NCBI RefSeq assembly: GCF_001988955.1
Contig: NZ_CP014263.1
Span: forward strand, 930,001 to 994,000
DNA length: 64,000 bases
Reading direction: 5' to 3'
Source of the DNA: Spirosoma montaniterrae
GTDB taxonomy: Bacteria; Bacteroidota; Bacteroidia; Cytophagales; Spirosomataceae
Both the position numbers and the translations under genes were made by a program. The notes beneath the pieces were generated by a model, which saw only the letters and a list, made by a program, of their open reading frames with translations, did no database searches and had not been told where the DNA came from. The number at the start of each line of letters is the position of its first letter. Position 1 is the first letter of the stretch. This document shows positions 25,880 to 34,109 of this stretch, one piece after another.

Positions 25880-26872
25880 TCATAACGCTACGTCGCTCGT
25901 TTCGACAGCTTCGGCAGGTGGGTTTTCGGGGTCTTGCTTTTTGGCCTGATTGATGAGTTTTGCCAGTTTTGGTGTTATCACAGGCTCATTGCCCCGCAGC
26001 CGCAAAATGGCTAACTCCTTCATTTTCGACTCGAACACAATATCTACCTCTTTGCCATACGTATTCGCGATTGAGTAGAGCCAATCGGCGTGGGCTTCGC
26101 GCCTTGCTTTGGGGTCTTCGCGTTCCTGCCGCGAGTCGGAATAGTGAAAAACGGGCCGAACATCCCAGGTACCATAGGCCATCAGAAAGGCTTCTTCTTC
26201 AGTTAGCGTACCGGGATTGAGGGCGTGATGAAAATAATCGAAGACCACGGGCGTACCAATGGCTTCGTAAACCGGCACCAAATCCGCTACGGTGTACAGA
26301 CTAACCCGGTCGTCGTTTTCAACGGTAAGGCGGGCGCGTAAATTCTCTGACAATAGCCCGAAATTCTGACAAAATCGGGCAATGGTGCCGGGCTTATCGC
26401 CGTAGGTGCCGCCTAAATGAATATTAATCTTGTTCCAATGTGACGGTTTCAGACCCATGAGGTCGAAAATTTCAGATTGGTATTCCAGATCCACGAGGGT
26501 GTTTTTCAGCACGTTGCCCTGTCCGGCCAAATGATTGAATGGGCCGGGGTGGGTGGTTAGCCGGATAGGCCGACTACCTATTTCTTCCAGCAAGGTCCGG
26601 ATTTCGGTGAAGTCGGGCAAATTGGCAAGCCGATATTCCGATGCCCACGGGAAAATATCGGATGAGATACGAAACAGGCCAAATCCGTGCGCCAGATTCC
26701 AGTCAACAATCGTCAGCAGATCCTGTACATTCTTCAGAGCCAGTTGAGAGGCATACTGAATGCCCCGCTCGGCGAATGTCTTTTTTATCATGCCCCGATT
26801 GGTCAGAATTTTTTCGGCCTGAAGGGTCAGATTTATACAGGCATAGCCAACATTGAGTGGTGATACAATCAT
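25880..26872 (-). CDS. uvsE: UV damage endonuclease UvsE (UvdE)
   Basis: A 330-residue TIM-barrel DNA repair enzyme. Recognisable blocks are VGYACINLTL at the N-terminus, NLAHGFGLFRISSDIFPWAS, RLTTHPGPFN, INIHLGGTYGDKPGT, LTVENDDRVSLYTVADL, VVFDYFHHALNP and FHYSDSRQE, which hold the His, Glu and Asp residues of the three-metal site. The enzyme nicks DNA 5' of UV photoproducts and starts an alternative excision repair route. The C-terminal ~40 residues are low-complexity and acidic. It appears to be a single-gene unit. Confidence 0.93.
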   Translation of the reverse strand: MIVSPLNVGYACINLTLQAEKILTNRGMIKKTFAERGIQYASQLALKNVQDLLTIVDWNLAHGFGLFRISSDIFPWASEYRLANLPDFTEIRTLLEEIGSRPIRLTTHPGPFNHLAGQGNVLKNTLVDLEYQSEIFDLMGLKPSHWNKINIHLGGTYGDKPGTIARFCQNFGLLSENLRARLTVENDDRVSLYTVADLVPVYEAIGTPVVFDYFHHALNPGTLTEEEAFLMAYGTWDVRPVFHYSDSRQEREDPKARREAHADWLYSIANTYGKEVDIVFESKMKELAILRLRGNEPVITPKLAKLINQAKKQDPENPPAEAVETSDVAL

Positions 26873-27065
26873 GCCTGATAAACCTGAATTGGTAGCTTCG
26901 GGTTTTGCGCATTTACCGTTCAGTCAAAAGTTGCGAGACAAATACAGCAATAGACCGTCTAAGCCTTATCTTACTATTAACTGATTGAGCAAATTGACAA
27001 ACAGAACAAAAAACCATCCACCCGCAGCTCACTTTGGCCCATACTGGAACCATACCCCTTCGTCT

Positions 27066-27470
27066 ATGGAAGACTTAACCACCGATCAGATCATTGGTAT
27101 CGCAACTGGGTATCGAAACATGGCCCGCGCGCTGAACGAGTTTCAGGTACGACGCTGGCCGGAATTTACGCATGAGCAACAGTTAGACGTCAACGCCTAT
27201 CAGAACAGCCTGCTCAACCGCGCCCACGACCTGCAATCGCTGCTTGTGCGGCCTGCGTTCAAGTACCCGTTAGACATCGCTACGGATATTGTTCAGGCTA
27301 CCGATACGGCACGCAACAGCCTGAAAATCATTCGTAATCTGACTGTTGCTCTCAATGTAGGGGCAATTATGGTGGCGTTGGCGTCATATGTAGCCCGTGC
27401 CAATCTGCGCGGCATTCAAACCGCCCTGCGCGAACTGCGCGAACTGGTTATGCTGGAAGAAGAGAAATAA
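27066..27470 (+). CDS. Hypothetical helical protein with one membrane segment
   Basis: From the ATG at 27066 the protein has 134 residues; a TTG upstream would add a polar leader. I do not recognise the family. The N-terminal two thirds are helical and charged (MEDLTTDQIIGIATGYRNMARALNEFQ, LNRAHDLQSLL). A candidate membrane or buried helix (LTVALNVGAIMVALASYVA) lies near residues 94-112, and the tail is an amphipathic Leu/Glu/Arg helix. It is convergent with the FKBP gene across a strong hairpin. Confidence 0.55.
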   Translation: MEDLTTDQIIGIATGYRNMARALNEFQVRRWPEFTHEQQLDVNAYQNSLLNRAHDLQSLLVRPAFKYPLDIATDIVQATDTARNSLKIIRNLTVALNVGAIMVALASYVARANLRGIQTALRELRELVMLEEEK

Positions 27471-27474
27471 AATA

Positions 27475-27497
27475 CCCCACCCCGGCTGGGGGTGGGG
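27475..27497. terminator. GC-rich bidirectional terminator
   Basis: CCCCACCCC (27475-27483) pairs with the GGGGTGGGG stretch ending at 27497 around a short loop and is followed by ATAAAAATT. It sits between convergent genes and probably serves both. Confidence 0.65.
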
Positions 27498-27504
27498 ATA
27501 AAAA

Positions 27505-27945
27505 TTATTCGTTTGTCTTTACGCCTACAAGCTCAACCTCAAAAACCAGATTTTGCCCGGCAAGTGGGTGGTTGGCGTCGAGTGTAACGCTACTGTCGCT
27601 CAGTTGGCGAACAATGACCGGAATGGGGCGCGGATTGCCATCTTCATGCATGTTGAGCGTCATTCCCACTTCGAGCGGAATATCGTCGGGAATGTCGGAG
27701 CGGTTGAGTGTGAAAATCATTTCCTCATTGGCCGAGCCGTAGGCGTCTTCCACCGGAATGTTAATTGTCTTCTTCTCGCCGGTGTTCATGCCTTCCACAC
27801 CTTCATCGAATCCTTTGATAACCTGACCACTACCAACGATGAATTCGAGGGGAGTGCGTCCCGCCGACGAATCGAAAACAGTGCCGTCGGTGAGAGTGCC
27901 GGTATAGTGAACCTGAACGGTATCACCGGCTTTTGCTTGTGCCAT
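27505..27945 (-). CDS. FKBP-type peptidyl-prolyl isomerase, SlyD-like
   Basis: A 146-residue cytosolic isomerase. The FKBP half-domains are AGDTVQVHYTGTLTDGTVFDSS and the catalytic-domain end (LVFEVELVGV). Between them lies the insert-in-flap domain typical of SlyD (VEDAYGSANEEMIFTLNRSDIP ... LDANHPLAGQ), which gives chaperone activity. The His/Cys-rich nickel-binding tail of Escherichia coli SlyD is absent. It should accelerate cis-trans proline isomerisation during folding. The gene seems to be transcribed alone and ends at the hairpin shared with the convergent neighbour. Confidence 0.9.
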   Translation of the reverse strand: MAQAKAGDTVQVHYTGTLTDGTVFDSSAGRTPLEFIVGSGQVIKGFDEGVEGMNTGEKKTINIPVEDAYGSANEEMIFTLNRSDIPDDIPLEVGMTLNMHEDGNPRPIPVIVRQLSDSSVTLDANHPLAGQNLVFEVELVGVKTNE

Positions 27946-28005
27946 GTGTGTAATAGTTTGTTAAACGCCGTCGCAAACCTACCCAATTGCCAGATAAGTC
28001 GTAGA

Positions 28006-28638
28006 CTATACGCTAATTTTTGACCAACCCCGGACCAGCGTCAAAAGTTCAGCCTGTACCGACTGGGTGTGGTCGTCGTTGTACCACCGCTGCGCCCGCT
28101 CAACAGCCTCCGACAGGGGCAGTTTTTCGGTGCGCCAGTCTATCATCAGGTTCTGTAAACCCGCCGGGCGCGGCCCCCAGGTACCAATTTCGCTCAGATC
28201 GCGGGTGCGCAAACAAATCAGTTTCGGAATAGATCGACCCCCGTTGGTCAGGTAGGCATTCATCAGTGCAGGATTTTCGTCGCGCAGCAGATAGCCAACC
28301 GTAATACTCGGCGATTCGGAAGCCATCAGATCAATCACCGGCAGGCTCTGGGCCGCGTCGCCACACCACGATTCGGTCAGTACGAGCCACGTCCACGGTT
28401 CCAGCACCTCCGCCAGTGCTTTACGCAGTTCCGGCTCAAGGGTTGTCAGTCGATGCAGGCGACTCATGCGGTGCAGATTCAGCTTCACATAACCCAGAAT
28501 TTCGGGCGTGTTGTAGTGTGGATCGATAGTGGTGCTGCGGCCTTCGTTGAAACGTTCGGTTGACAGCGCAACATACTGGTCATACGTCATGGCCGACGCA
28601 ATAAGGTCGGGCGTGATAACGGGCGAGTCGATTGACAT
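28006..28638 (-). CDS. Thioredoxin-fold protein with a single active-site Cys (WCGD)
   Basis: A 210-residue protein of the Bacteroidota thioredoxin-like group that opens with PDLIASAMTYDQYVAL. The thioredoxin core shows LVLTESWCGDAAQSLPVI, where the usual CxxC is WCGDAA with only the first Cys kept, then RDENPALMNAYLTNGGRSIPKLICL with the cis-Pro equivalent. With one Cys it cannot act as a standard disulfide oxidoreductase; a monothiol or binding role is likelier. It is 8 bp downstream of the 28647-29288 gene, so they form an operon. Confidence 0.78.
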   Translation of the reverse strand: MSIDSPVITPDLIASAMTYDQYVALSTERFNEGRSTTIDPHYNTPEILGYVKLNLHRMSRLHRLTTLEPELRKALAEVLEPWTWLVLTESWCGDAAQSLPVIDLMASESPSITVGYLLRDENPALMNAYLTNGGRSIPKLICLRTRDLSEIGTWGPRPAGLQNLMIDWRTEKLPLSEAVERAQRWYNDDHTQSVQAELLTLVRGWSKISV

Positions 28639-28646
28639 GCAGGTTG

Positions 28647-29288
28647 TTAGTTGGCAGAGTAATGTTGCAGATACGTAATGAGCCGCTCAAAATGCAACTG
28701 CTCATAGGCGTTCTGCGTCTGCCGGATCATCAGATGCCGGTAGCTGTCTACTAAACCATCGAAGTGCGGGTTGTGGTTCAACCGGGCAGCAATCAGACCT
28801 TTGTAGCAGCGGTGCGTCTGGTTATACACGTAGCGGCTGGGCTGGTTGGGCTGGTCGTTGAGGAGCCGGTCGAGGTTGTGGAGGGTACAGGCCGTATCGA
28901 GAAACTCAAACCCTTCGAGGTCGAAAAACTGTTCAATTTGCCCGCATACGTCGCTCAACTCGTCGTCGCTATGAATTTTATAGCGGAAATACTGAAAGCC
29001 ATTGAATTTGCCAATCGACAGAATCAGCGTATTGGCATCGGGCCGATAATCGGGCAGGTTATTGAGAAACTGCTGGGCAATTTGCTCGACCTGATCGCTG
29101 CGGCACCCAAAATTAACTTCGAGCATGGTTTCGTCGCTGTAAAAAGCGGGCGACAGAATTACGTTCTGGAATCCGGTTTCGGTCGTTCGGCGAAACTGTT
29201 TTTTTTCGCTGAGCAACACGTACTGGTGGCGCGCAAAAAAGGGCGTCAGTTGGTGGTAGAGTTTGGTTTCAAAGGGCGTCAGGGTCAT
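28647..29288 (-). CDS. Hypothetical protein, cotranscribed with thioredoxin-fold gene
   Basis: From the ATG at 29288 the product has 213 residues (MTLTPFETKLYHQLTPFF). I do not recognise a named family. It looks like a soluble alpha/beta protein with alternating strands (FQNVILSPAFYSD, MLEVNFGCRSDQVEQIAQQFL, NTLILSIGKFNGFQYFRYKI) followed by helices, similar in style to DUF4304-like proteins, but I would not assign it. No signal peptide or membrane helix is seen. The longer frame start adds a Cys/Arg-rich leader without support. Confidence 0.6.
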   Translation of the reverse strand: MTLTPFETKLYHQLTPFFARHQYVLLSEKKQFRRTTETGFQNVILSPAFYSDETMLEVNFGCRSDQVEQIAQQFLNNLPDYRPDANTLILSIGKFNGFQYFRYKIHSDDELSDVCGQIEQFFDLEGFEFLDTACTLHNLDRLLNDQPNQPSRYVYNQTHRCYKGLIAARLNHNPHFDGLVDSYRHLMIRQTQNAYEQLHFERLITYLQHYSAN

Positions 29289-29425
29289 ACAGGTGCGGTG
29301 AAGCAACCGAAAACAGTTGGATTGGATAGCGGCATAACTAAATAAGCGCGAATAAGTTTTCAAGGGGAACTAATTCGTGTCGGGGGTCGTTTTGTCTTAC
29401 ACGCCCAAACCGGGTGTCATACTCT

Positions 29426-29794
29426 GGGGACGACCGGAATTGACAGCTTGCTGAGGTCGCGTGTAAGCATGCCGGGAGTTGACGGTATTTCCTGCCCAAA
29501 CAAATCGTCGAAACAATAACTGGCGAATATAACTACGCCATGGCTGCCTAATTCGGAGAATTAAGCAATAGCCATCGTCTCCCCGACCTACGTACTGCTG
29601 GTTGGATCAGGGGGCGTCGACTCGCAGTGCTGGCCCGGCTAATGGTGTTAACACCGGGCGAGATCCAAGCACCTACGGCAATTGGTCGGTCTGATTCGAA
29701 CCAGCCCCTTGCCCGACAATCCAATCGAATCTAAGCATGTAGAAAGCGCGTTGGTTTCCTTGACTGGACGAGAGTTCGAATCTCTCCGTCTCCA
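29426..29794 (+). ncRNA. ssrA: tmRNA (ssrA)
   Basis: A one-piece transfer-messenger RNA of ~369 nt. The 5' end GGGGACGACCGGAATTGACAG and the 3' end with TTCGAATCTCTCCGTCTCC are diagnostic, and the 7-bp acceptor stem pairs (GGGGACG with CGTCTCC, one G-U). CCA is not encoded. The tag frame at 29522-29551 reads GEYNYAMAA followed by TAA, a Bacteroidota-type degradation tag. Downstream GC-rich segments fit the pseudoknots. It rescues stalled ribosomes together with SmpB. Confidence 0.96.
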
Positions 29795-29800
29795 CGTTCC

Positions 29801-29840
29801 AAACAGATAACCCCGGCCAACTGGTTGGGGTTATCTGTTT
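29801..29840 (+). terminator. Intrinsic terminator of tmRNA
   Basis: AAACAGATAACCCC (29801-29814) pairs perfectly with 29827-29840 around a 12-nt loop, six bases after the mature tmRNA end. Confidence 0.85.
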
Positions 29841-29856
29841 AGGTTATGTTGTAAAT

Positions 29857-30483
29857 ATGACTTTCACTGAACTCATCGCATTGATTGAACAGGGCGAGAG
29901 CAACCGGCTGGAGTTTAAACGAACGCTCTCATCGGCACACCGCATTGCCCGCACACTGGCCGCGTTTGCCAATACGGCAGGTGGTACGCTGCTCATCGGC
30001 GTGGCCGACGACGGGCGGATTACGGGTGTATCGTCGGAACTGCGCGAGATGCGTAAAATTGAAGAAGCTACCGACCAACTCATCAACCCTCCGCTTACAG
30101 TCAGCTACCAAACCATTGCCCCCGATGGTCGCAACGTACTCATCATCAACGTGCCTGAAAGCGATGAGAAACCCCACACAGCCATCAGCGAGGCCGGTAA
30201 GCACACAATTTACGTGCGGGCCAGAGATAAATCAGTGCCGACCAATCAACTGATTATCAACCCCGAACCTGCCGACGCGCAACTGCTCAAATCGCCCACA
30301 GCCCGAACGCTGATTCAGTACCTGCGTAAAAATGACCACATCACCGCCGACAAATTCGCCAAACTCATCAACGTGTCGGAATACCGGGCGACCAAACTGT
30401 TGCGTCAGTTTGCCGGGCAGGGATTATTATTGCTCATCGACAACCAACGCGCCGGGCGGTATGCGCTGAAACTCACAGAATGA
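29857..30483 (+). CDS. AlbA_2 (Schlafen-like) putative DNA-binding protein
   Basis: A 208-residue protein. The N-terminal ~125 residues form an AlbA_2 domain: NRLEFKRTLSSAHRIARTLAAFANTAGGTLLIGVADDGRITGV, then VLIINVPESDEKPHTA and HTIYVRARDKSVPT. The C-terminal part (LIQYLRKNDHITADKFAKLINVSEYRATKLLRQFAGQGLLL) is a winged-helix-like region. This layout is seen in transcription regulators of the ATP-dependent DNA helicase-related group in Bacteroidota, with unknown targets. It is followed by hemF 66 bp downstream of its stop, and the two may be cotranscribed. Confidence 0.8.
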   Translation: MTFTELIALIEQGESNRLEFKRTLSSAHRIARTLAAFANTAGGTLLIGVADDGRITGVSSELREMRKIEEATDQLINPPLTVSYQTIAPDGRNVLIINVPESDEKPHTAISEAGKHTIYVRARDKSVPTNQLIINPEPADAQLLKSPTARTLIQYLRKNDHITADKFAKLINVSEYRATKLLRQFAGQGLLLLIDNQRAGRYALKLTE

Positions 30484-30548
30484 CTTTTCTCAATTTCGCA
30501 CCTGACCAACGTCGGGCGTGGGTAACAAAAACTTTCGACCTTTGCAGT

Positions 30549-31472
30549 ATGGTAACTGAACAACGTATCTCGAAAGAAACGATAGCCACCTTTTTCATGG
30601 ACCTACAGGACCGTATCTGTCGGTCGCTCGAAGACGCCGATGGCGGGGCCACCTTCCGCGAAGACGCCTGGCAACGGCCCGGTGGGGGCGGGGGCCGCTC
30701 GCGCATCATTACCGATGGAGCCGTGATTGAAAAAGGGGGCGTGGGGTTTTCTGCCGTTCATGGCGAAGCCACCGAGGCTACCTTACGCTCGCTGAACCTG
30801 ACCGAACCGGCTGAGTTTTATGCTACCGGCGTGTCGATTGTGTTGCACCCGCGCAACCCGATGGTGCCGATTATTCACATGAATGTGCGGTATTTCGAAG
30901 TGAGTACGGCAACATTCGTTGGGGGCCACAACTGGTTTGGCGGTGGCATCGACCTGACCCCGCACTATGTGGATGAAGACGACGCCCGCTGGTTTCACAC
31001 CTACTTGAAAACCGTTTGCGACCGCCACGCCGTAGCCGACTACAGCCGGTTTAAAACTTGGGCCGATGATTATTTTTATATTCCCCACCGGCAGGAAACA
31101 CGCGGTATCGGCGGCATCTTTTTCGATTACCTCAAACCAACCGACGACGTCGACAAAGCCGATCTGTTTGCGTTTGTGCAGGACGTGGGCAACGCCTTTG
31201 CGCCCATTTACACGCATTTTATGCACCAGAATCGCGAATTACCCTTTGGCGAACGCGAAAAACAGTGGCAGTTACTGCGCCGGGGCCGCTATGTGGAGTT
31301 TAATTTGGTCTGGGACCGGGGAACGAAATTTGGATTAGAAACCAATGGCCGTACTGAATCCATTTTGATGAGTATGCCCCCGCAGGCCAACTGGATTTAC
31401 GACCACCACCCCGAAGCCAACACCCGCGAGGCTGAAACGCTCGGCTGGTTACGAAAAGGCATTGACTGGTAA
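30549..31472 (+). CDS. hemF: Oxygen-dependent coproporphyrinogen III oxidase
   Basis: A 307-residue enzyme starting at the ATG at 30549 (MVTEQRISKETI). Family signatures are GGGGGRSRIITDGAVIEKGGVGFS, ATGVSIVLHPRNPMVPIIHMNVRYFE, FGGGIDLTPHYVDEDDARWFH, RGIGGIFFDYL and GRYVEFNLVWDRGTKFGLETNGRTESILMSMPP. It oxidatively decarboxylates coproporphyrinogen III to protoporphyrinogen IX, a late step in haem synthesis, and needs O2, so the host respires aerobically. The protein is cytosolic. Length is normal for HemF. Confidence 0.95.
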   Translation: MVTEQRISKETIATFFMDLQDRICRSLEDADGGATFREDAWQRPGGGGGRSRIITDGAVIEKGGVGFSAVHGEATEATLRSLNLTEPAEFYATGVSIVLHPRNPMVPIIHMNVRYFEVSTATFVGGHNWFGGGIDLTPHYVDEDDARWFHTYLKTVCDRHAVADYSRFKTWADDYFYIPHRQETRGIGGIFFDYLKPTDDVDKADLFAFVQDVGNAFAPIYTHFMHQNRELPFGEREKQWQLLRRGRYVEFNLVWDRGTKFGLETNGRTESILMSMPPQANWIYDHHPEANTREAETLGWLRKGIDW

Positions 31473-31798
31473 ACCCCACCCCAACCCCTCCCCGTTAAGG
31501 AGGGGCTAAACCAGTCGTTTATCGTAAGCCCCTCCCTAACGGGGTGAGGTTTACCCACAAGTCGAGGGTTTTGAATTTTCGTCGCATAGCGACCTAATGT
31601 TTGTAGTACAATAAGTGACGCCACCCACGCTGCCGTCGCGTAGCGACCTAACTATTCATGCGGGTTGTTAGGTCGCTACGCGACGGAACGCTTCTTAATT
31701 TTGCCAATAGCCTACAAACATTAGGTCGCTACGCGACGAATAGATTACATAAAAGTGTGGGTAAACCTCACCCCTAACGGGGAGGGGTTGGGGTGGGG
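31473..31798. repeat. Nested composite palindromic element (CCCCACCCC outer, TAGGTCGC inner)
   Basis: The outer arms are CCCCACCCCAACCCCTCCCC at the left and its complement at the right end (up to 31798), with a second paired segment GGTTTACCCA / TGGGTAAACC further in. Between them lie three or more copies of CGTCGC-TAGCGACCTAA in both orientations (about 31580-31740), forming a second palindrome. No gene is present. The outer motif recurs at 62628-62747. Confidence 0.8.
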
Positions 31799-32914
31799 TC
31801 ATTTATCGACTGACGACCGGATTGAGCTTTTCTGTAAGGCCGAAAAATCCCACGGCTGACCGGGGTGATAATGCAGATAGCCTTCGCGAATGGTAAGCGG
31901 GCTGTCGAAATTATTGTAGTATAGTTGCCCCGTGCCTAACCCCTGCGGCATCAGATTCTTAAACTGTGCCGTGTACTGGGCAATGGCGTTCAGGCCAATA
32001 TTCGATTCGAGAGCCGAGGTAATCCACCAGCCGATATTCAGCCGCCCGGCCAGTTCGATCCACTCGTCGCAATGGCGCATTCCGCCCAACAGCGTGGGTT
32101 TCAGGATGATATACTGCGGGTGTATGCTCTTTAGCAGCTTGTATTTATGGACGTATTCCATCTGCCCGATCAGTTCTTCGTCGAGGGCAATGGGCAGGGG
32201 TGAATGGCGGCATAATTCGGCCATCTGTTCGGGCTGTCCGGCACGGATGGGCTGTTCGATGGAGTGCAGGCCGTAGGTGGCCAAGCGTTCGAGTTTCGCC
32301 ATTGCTTCGTTGGGCCGGAATGCTCCGTTGGCATCAACCCGCAGCGTAATCTGTTCGGGCGAAAAGCGGTCGCGGATCATTGCCAGCAGGTCGCATTCCT
32401 GCTCGAAATCAATGGCCCCGATTTTCAGTTTGAGCGTTGTGAAACCGGCCTTAATTTTCTCTTCGATTTGCTGCCTCATTGTGGCCGCGCTACCCATCCA
32501 GATTAGCCCATTGATGGGTAAGGACCGCTGCCCGGTCGTAAATTCGGTTTCGTGAACAATGTGCCGCCCACCCGACAGAAAATCGAGCATGGCCGTTTCA
32601 AAACCAAACAAAATACTCGGAAATTTCGGGTCTATGAGCTGATTCAGCACAATGGGAACGTTCCAGCTAAACAGTTGGAGATCCAAGCTGGTAAACTCCC
32701 GGCAATACTCACGAAGCTGCTCCTCAAAATCGGGCCGGTCATCGTAGCTCAGCCCTTTGAGCGGACCGCATTCGCCATAACCAATGGTCGAGGAGTCTTC
32801 ATCATCGAAGAGCCGGATTAAATACGACGTTTTTTCGGTAAGTGTACCGCGCGACGTACCCGCTTCGAAGCGAAAGTGCAACGTGTATTTCAGGTAGTCG
32901 GCTCGAAGACTCAT
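31799..32914 (-). CDS. menC: o-Succinylbenzoate synthase (enolase superfamily)
   Basis: A 371-residue enolase-superfamily enzyme. The capping domain opens with LKYTLHFRFEAGTSRG and GYGECGPLKGLSYD. The barrel shows the catalytic lysine motif LKLKIGAIDFE, metal ligands in RVDANGAF, SIEQPI and ALDEEL, and the second lysine in YIILKPTLLGG, followed by GWWITSALESNIG. This is the Bacteroidota MenC pattern, dehydrating SHCHC to o-succinylbenzoate in menaquinone synthesis. The gene stands apart from other men genes and ends within the composite repeat. Confidence 0.85.
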   Translation of the reverse strand: MSLRADYLKYTLHFRFEAGTSRGTLTEKTSYLIRLFDDEDSSTIGYGECGPLKGLSYDDRPDFEEQLREYCREFTSLDLQLFSWNVPIVLNQLIDPKFPSILFGFETAMLDFLSGGRHIVHETEFTTGQRSLPINGLIWMGSAATMRQQIEEKIKAGFTTLKLKIGAIDFEQECDLLAMIRDRFSPEQITLRVDANGAFRPNEAMAKLERLATYGLHSIEQPIRAGQPEQMAELCRHSPLPIALDEELIGQMEYVHKYKLLKSIHPQYIILKPTLLGGMRHCDEWIELAGRLNIGWWITSALESNIGLNAIAQYTAQFKNLMPQGLGTGQLYYNNFDSPLTIREGYLHYHPGQPWDFSALQKSSIRSSVDK

Positions 32915-33008
32915 TGTAACTATTGGTGAGGGCGGTTCGCAGTCCTAAAAGTACTACTTTTGACTGCTCGAAAAAGGCAATATTACGAAATTATTAGCGA
33001 TTCGCTTC

Positions 33009-34058
33009 GTGAGAAAATGGCTGCTCTTACCAGTTAGTTGGTTGTATGGCTGGGTAATGAATGTTCGTAACATACTGTTTGACAAGGGTTTATTCGTTTC
33101 ATTGATGCCTGACGTCCCAACCATTTGTGTTGGCAATCTAACCGTTGGCGGCACCGGTAAGACGCCAGCGGTAGAATATTTGATTAAGTGGTATGTTCGC
33201 AACGAGCCGGGTGTGCCTCTTGAGACGGTAACGCTGAGCCGAGGTTACGGACGACGCACAAAAGGCTTTCGGATAACAACGGAATCAGACACTGCCGACA
33301 CCGTTGGCGACGAACCGCTGCAACTCTATCGCAAGTTCGGCCACCTTGTCCGGGTGTGCGTGGGCGAACGCCGGGCCGATGCCATTCAATTTATTTTGCG
33401 GCAATTTCCTGAAACCGAACGGATTCTGTTAGACGATGCGTTTCAGCACCGCGCCGTTCGTTCGCACCTAAACGTGCTGCTCATGGACTACAACCGACCG
33501 TTCTACGACGATTATCCGTTTCCTGCCGGGCGGCTGCGCGAATCGCGGCACGGAGCCAGTCGGGCCAACGTTATTATCGTTACCAAATGCCCCGACAACC
33601 TGAACGCAACCGAACGGACCGCTATCGAAGCGCACATCCGGCCCTATGCCCGGCCCGAAACGCCGGTATTTTTTGCCGGGTTGCATTATGAGCAACCTGT
33701 TTCATTTGCCACTCATCAATCGGCCAATGGGCTGACGAATGTGGTGCTGGTATCGGGTTTAGCCAACGCCGATCCGCTCGAACGCTATGTTAGTCAGGTA
33801 TTTAAGCTGGTTCGCCATCATCGTTTTGCCGACCATTATGCCTACTCCCGAACCAATCTCAACGCCCTGCTGGCAAGTCTGCCCACGGATGCGGCCTTGC
33901 TGACCACGGAAAAAGACTGGGTAAAAATAGATGTATTACTGACGCCCAACGAACGCGCTACGTTGCCGCTGTATTATTTGCCGGTGGCTATGCGTTTTCT
34001 GGAAGGTGAAGAACGGTTTAGCGCGTTGTTAACACAAGACGCCCTTAAAAAAAGTTAA
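33009..34058 (+). CDS. lpxK: Tetraacyldisaccharide 4'-kinase
   Basis: A 349-residue inner-membrane-associated kinase that phosphorylates the lipid A disaccharide precursor at the 4' position. The start is GTG at 33009. An N-terminal amphipathic or membrane helix (KWLLLPVSWLYGWVMNVRN) is followed by the P-loop in CVGNLTVGGTGKTPAVEYL, TLSRGYGRRTKGF, VGDEPLQLYRKF, ILLDDAFQHRAVRSHLNVLLMDY and PFPAGRLRESRHGASRANVIIVTKCP. These are the strongest LpxK motifs. It confirms an outer membrane with lipid A. A putative porin gene follows after 51 bp on the same strand. Confidence 0.93.
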   Translation: MRKWLLLPVSWLYGWVMNVRNILFDKGLFVSLMPDVPTICVGNLTVGGTGKTPAVEYLIKWYVRNEPGVPLETVTLSRGYGRRTKGFRITTESDTADTVGDEPLQLYRKFGHLVRVCVGERRADAIQFILRQFPETERILLDDAFQHRAVRSHLNVLLMDYNRPFYDDYPFPAGRLRESRHGASRANVIIVTKCPDNLNATERTAIEAHIRPYARPETPVFFAGLHYEQPVSFATHQSANGLTNVVLVSGLANADPLERYVSQVFKLVRHHRFADHYAYSRTNLNALLASLPTDAALLTTEKDWVKIDVLLTPNERATLPLYYLPVAMRFLEGEERFSALLTQDALKKS

Positions 34059-34109
34059 CCTAAGCCAACTAACCACAGCCGTTCAGCGATTTGGCGTATT
34101 TTTGACCGA

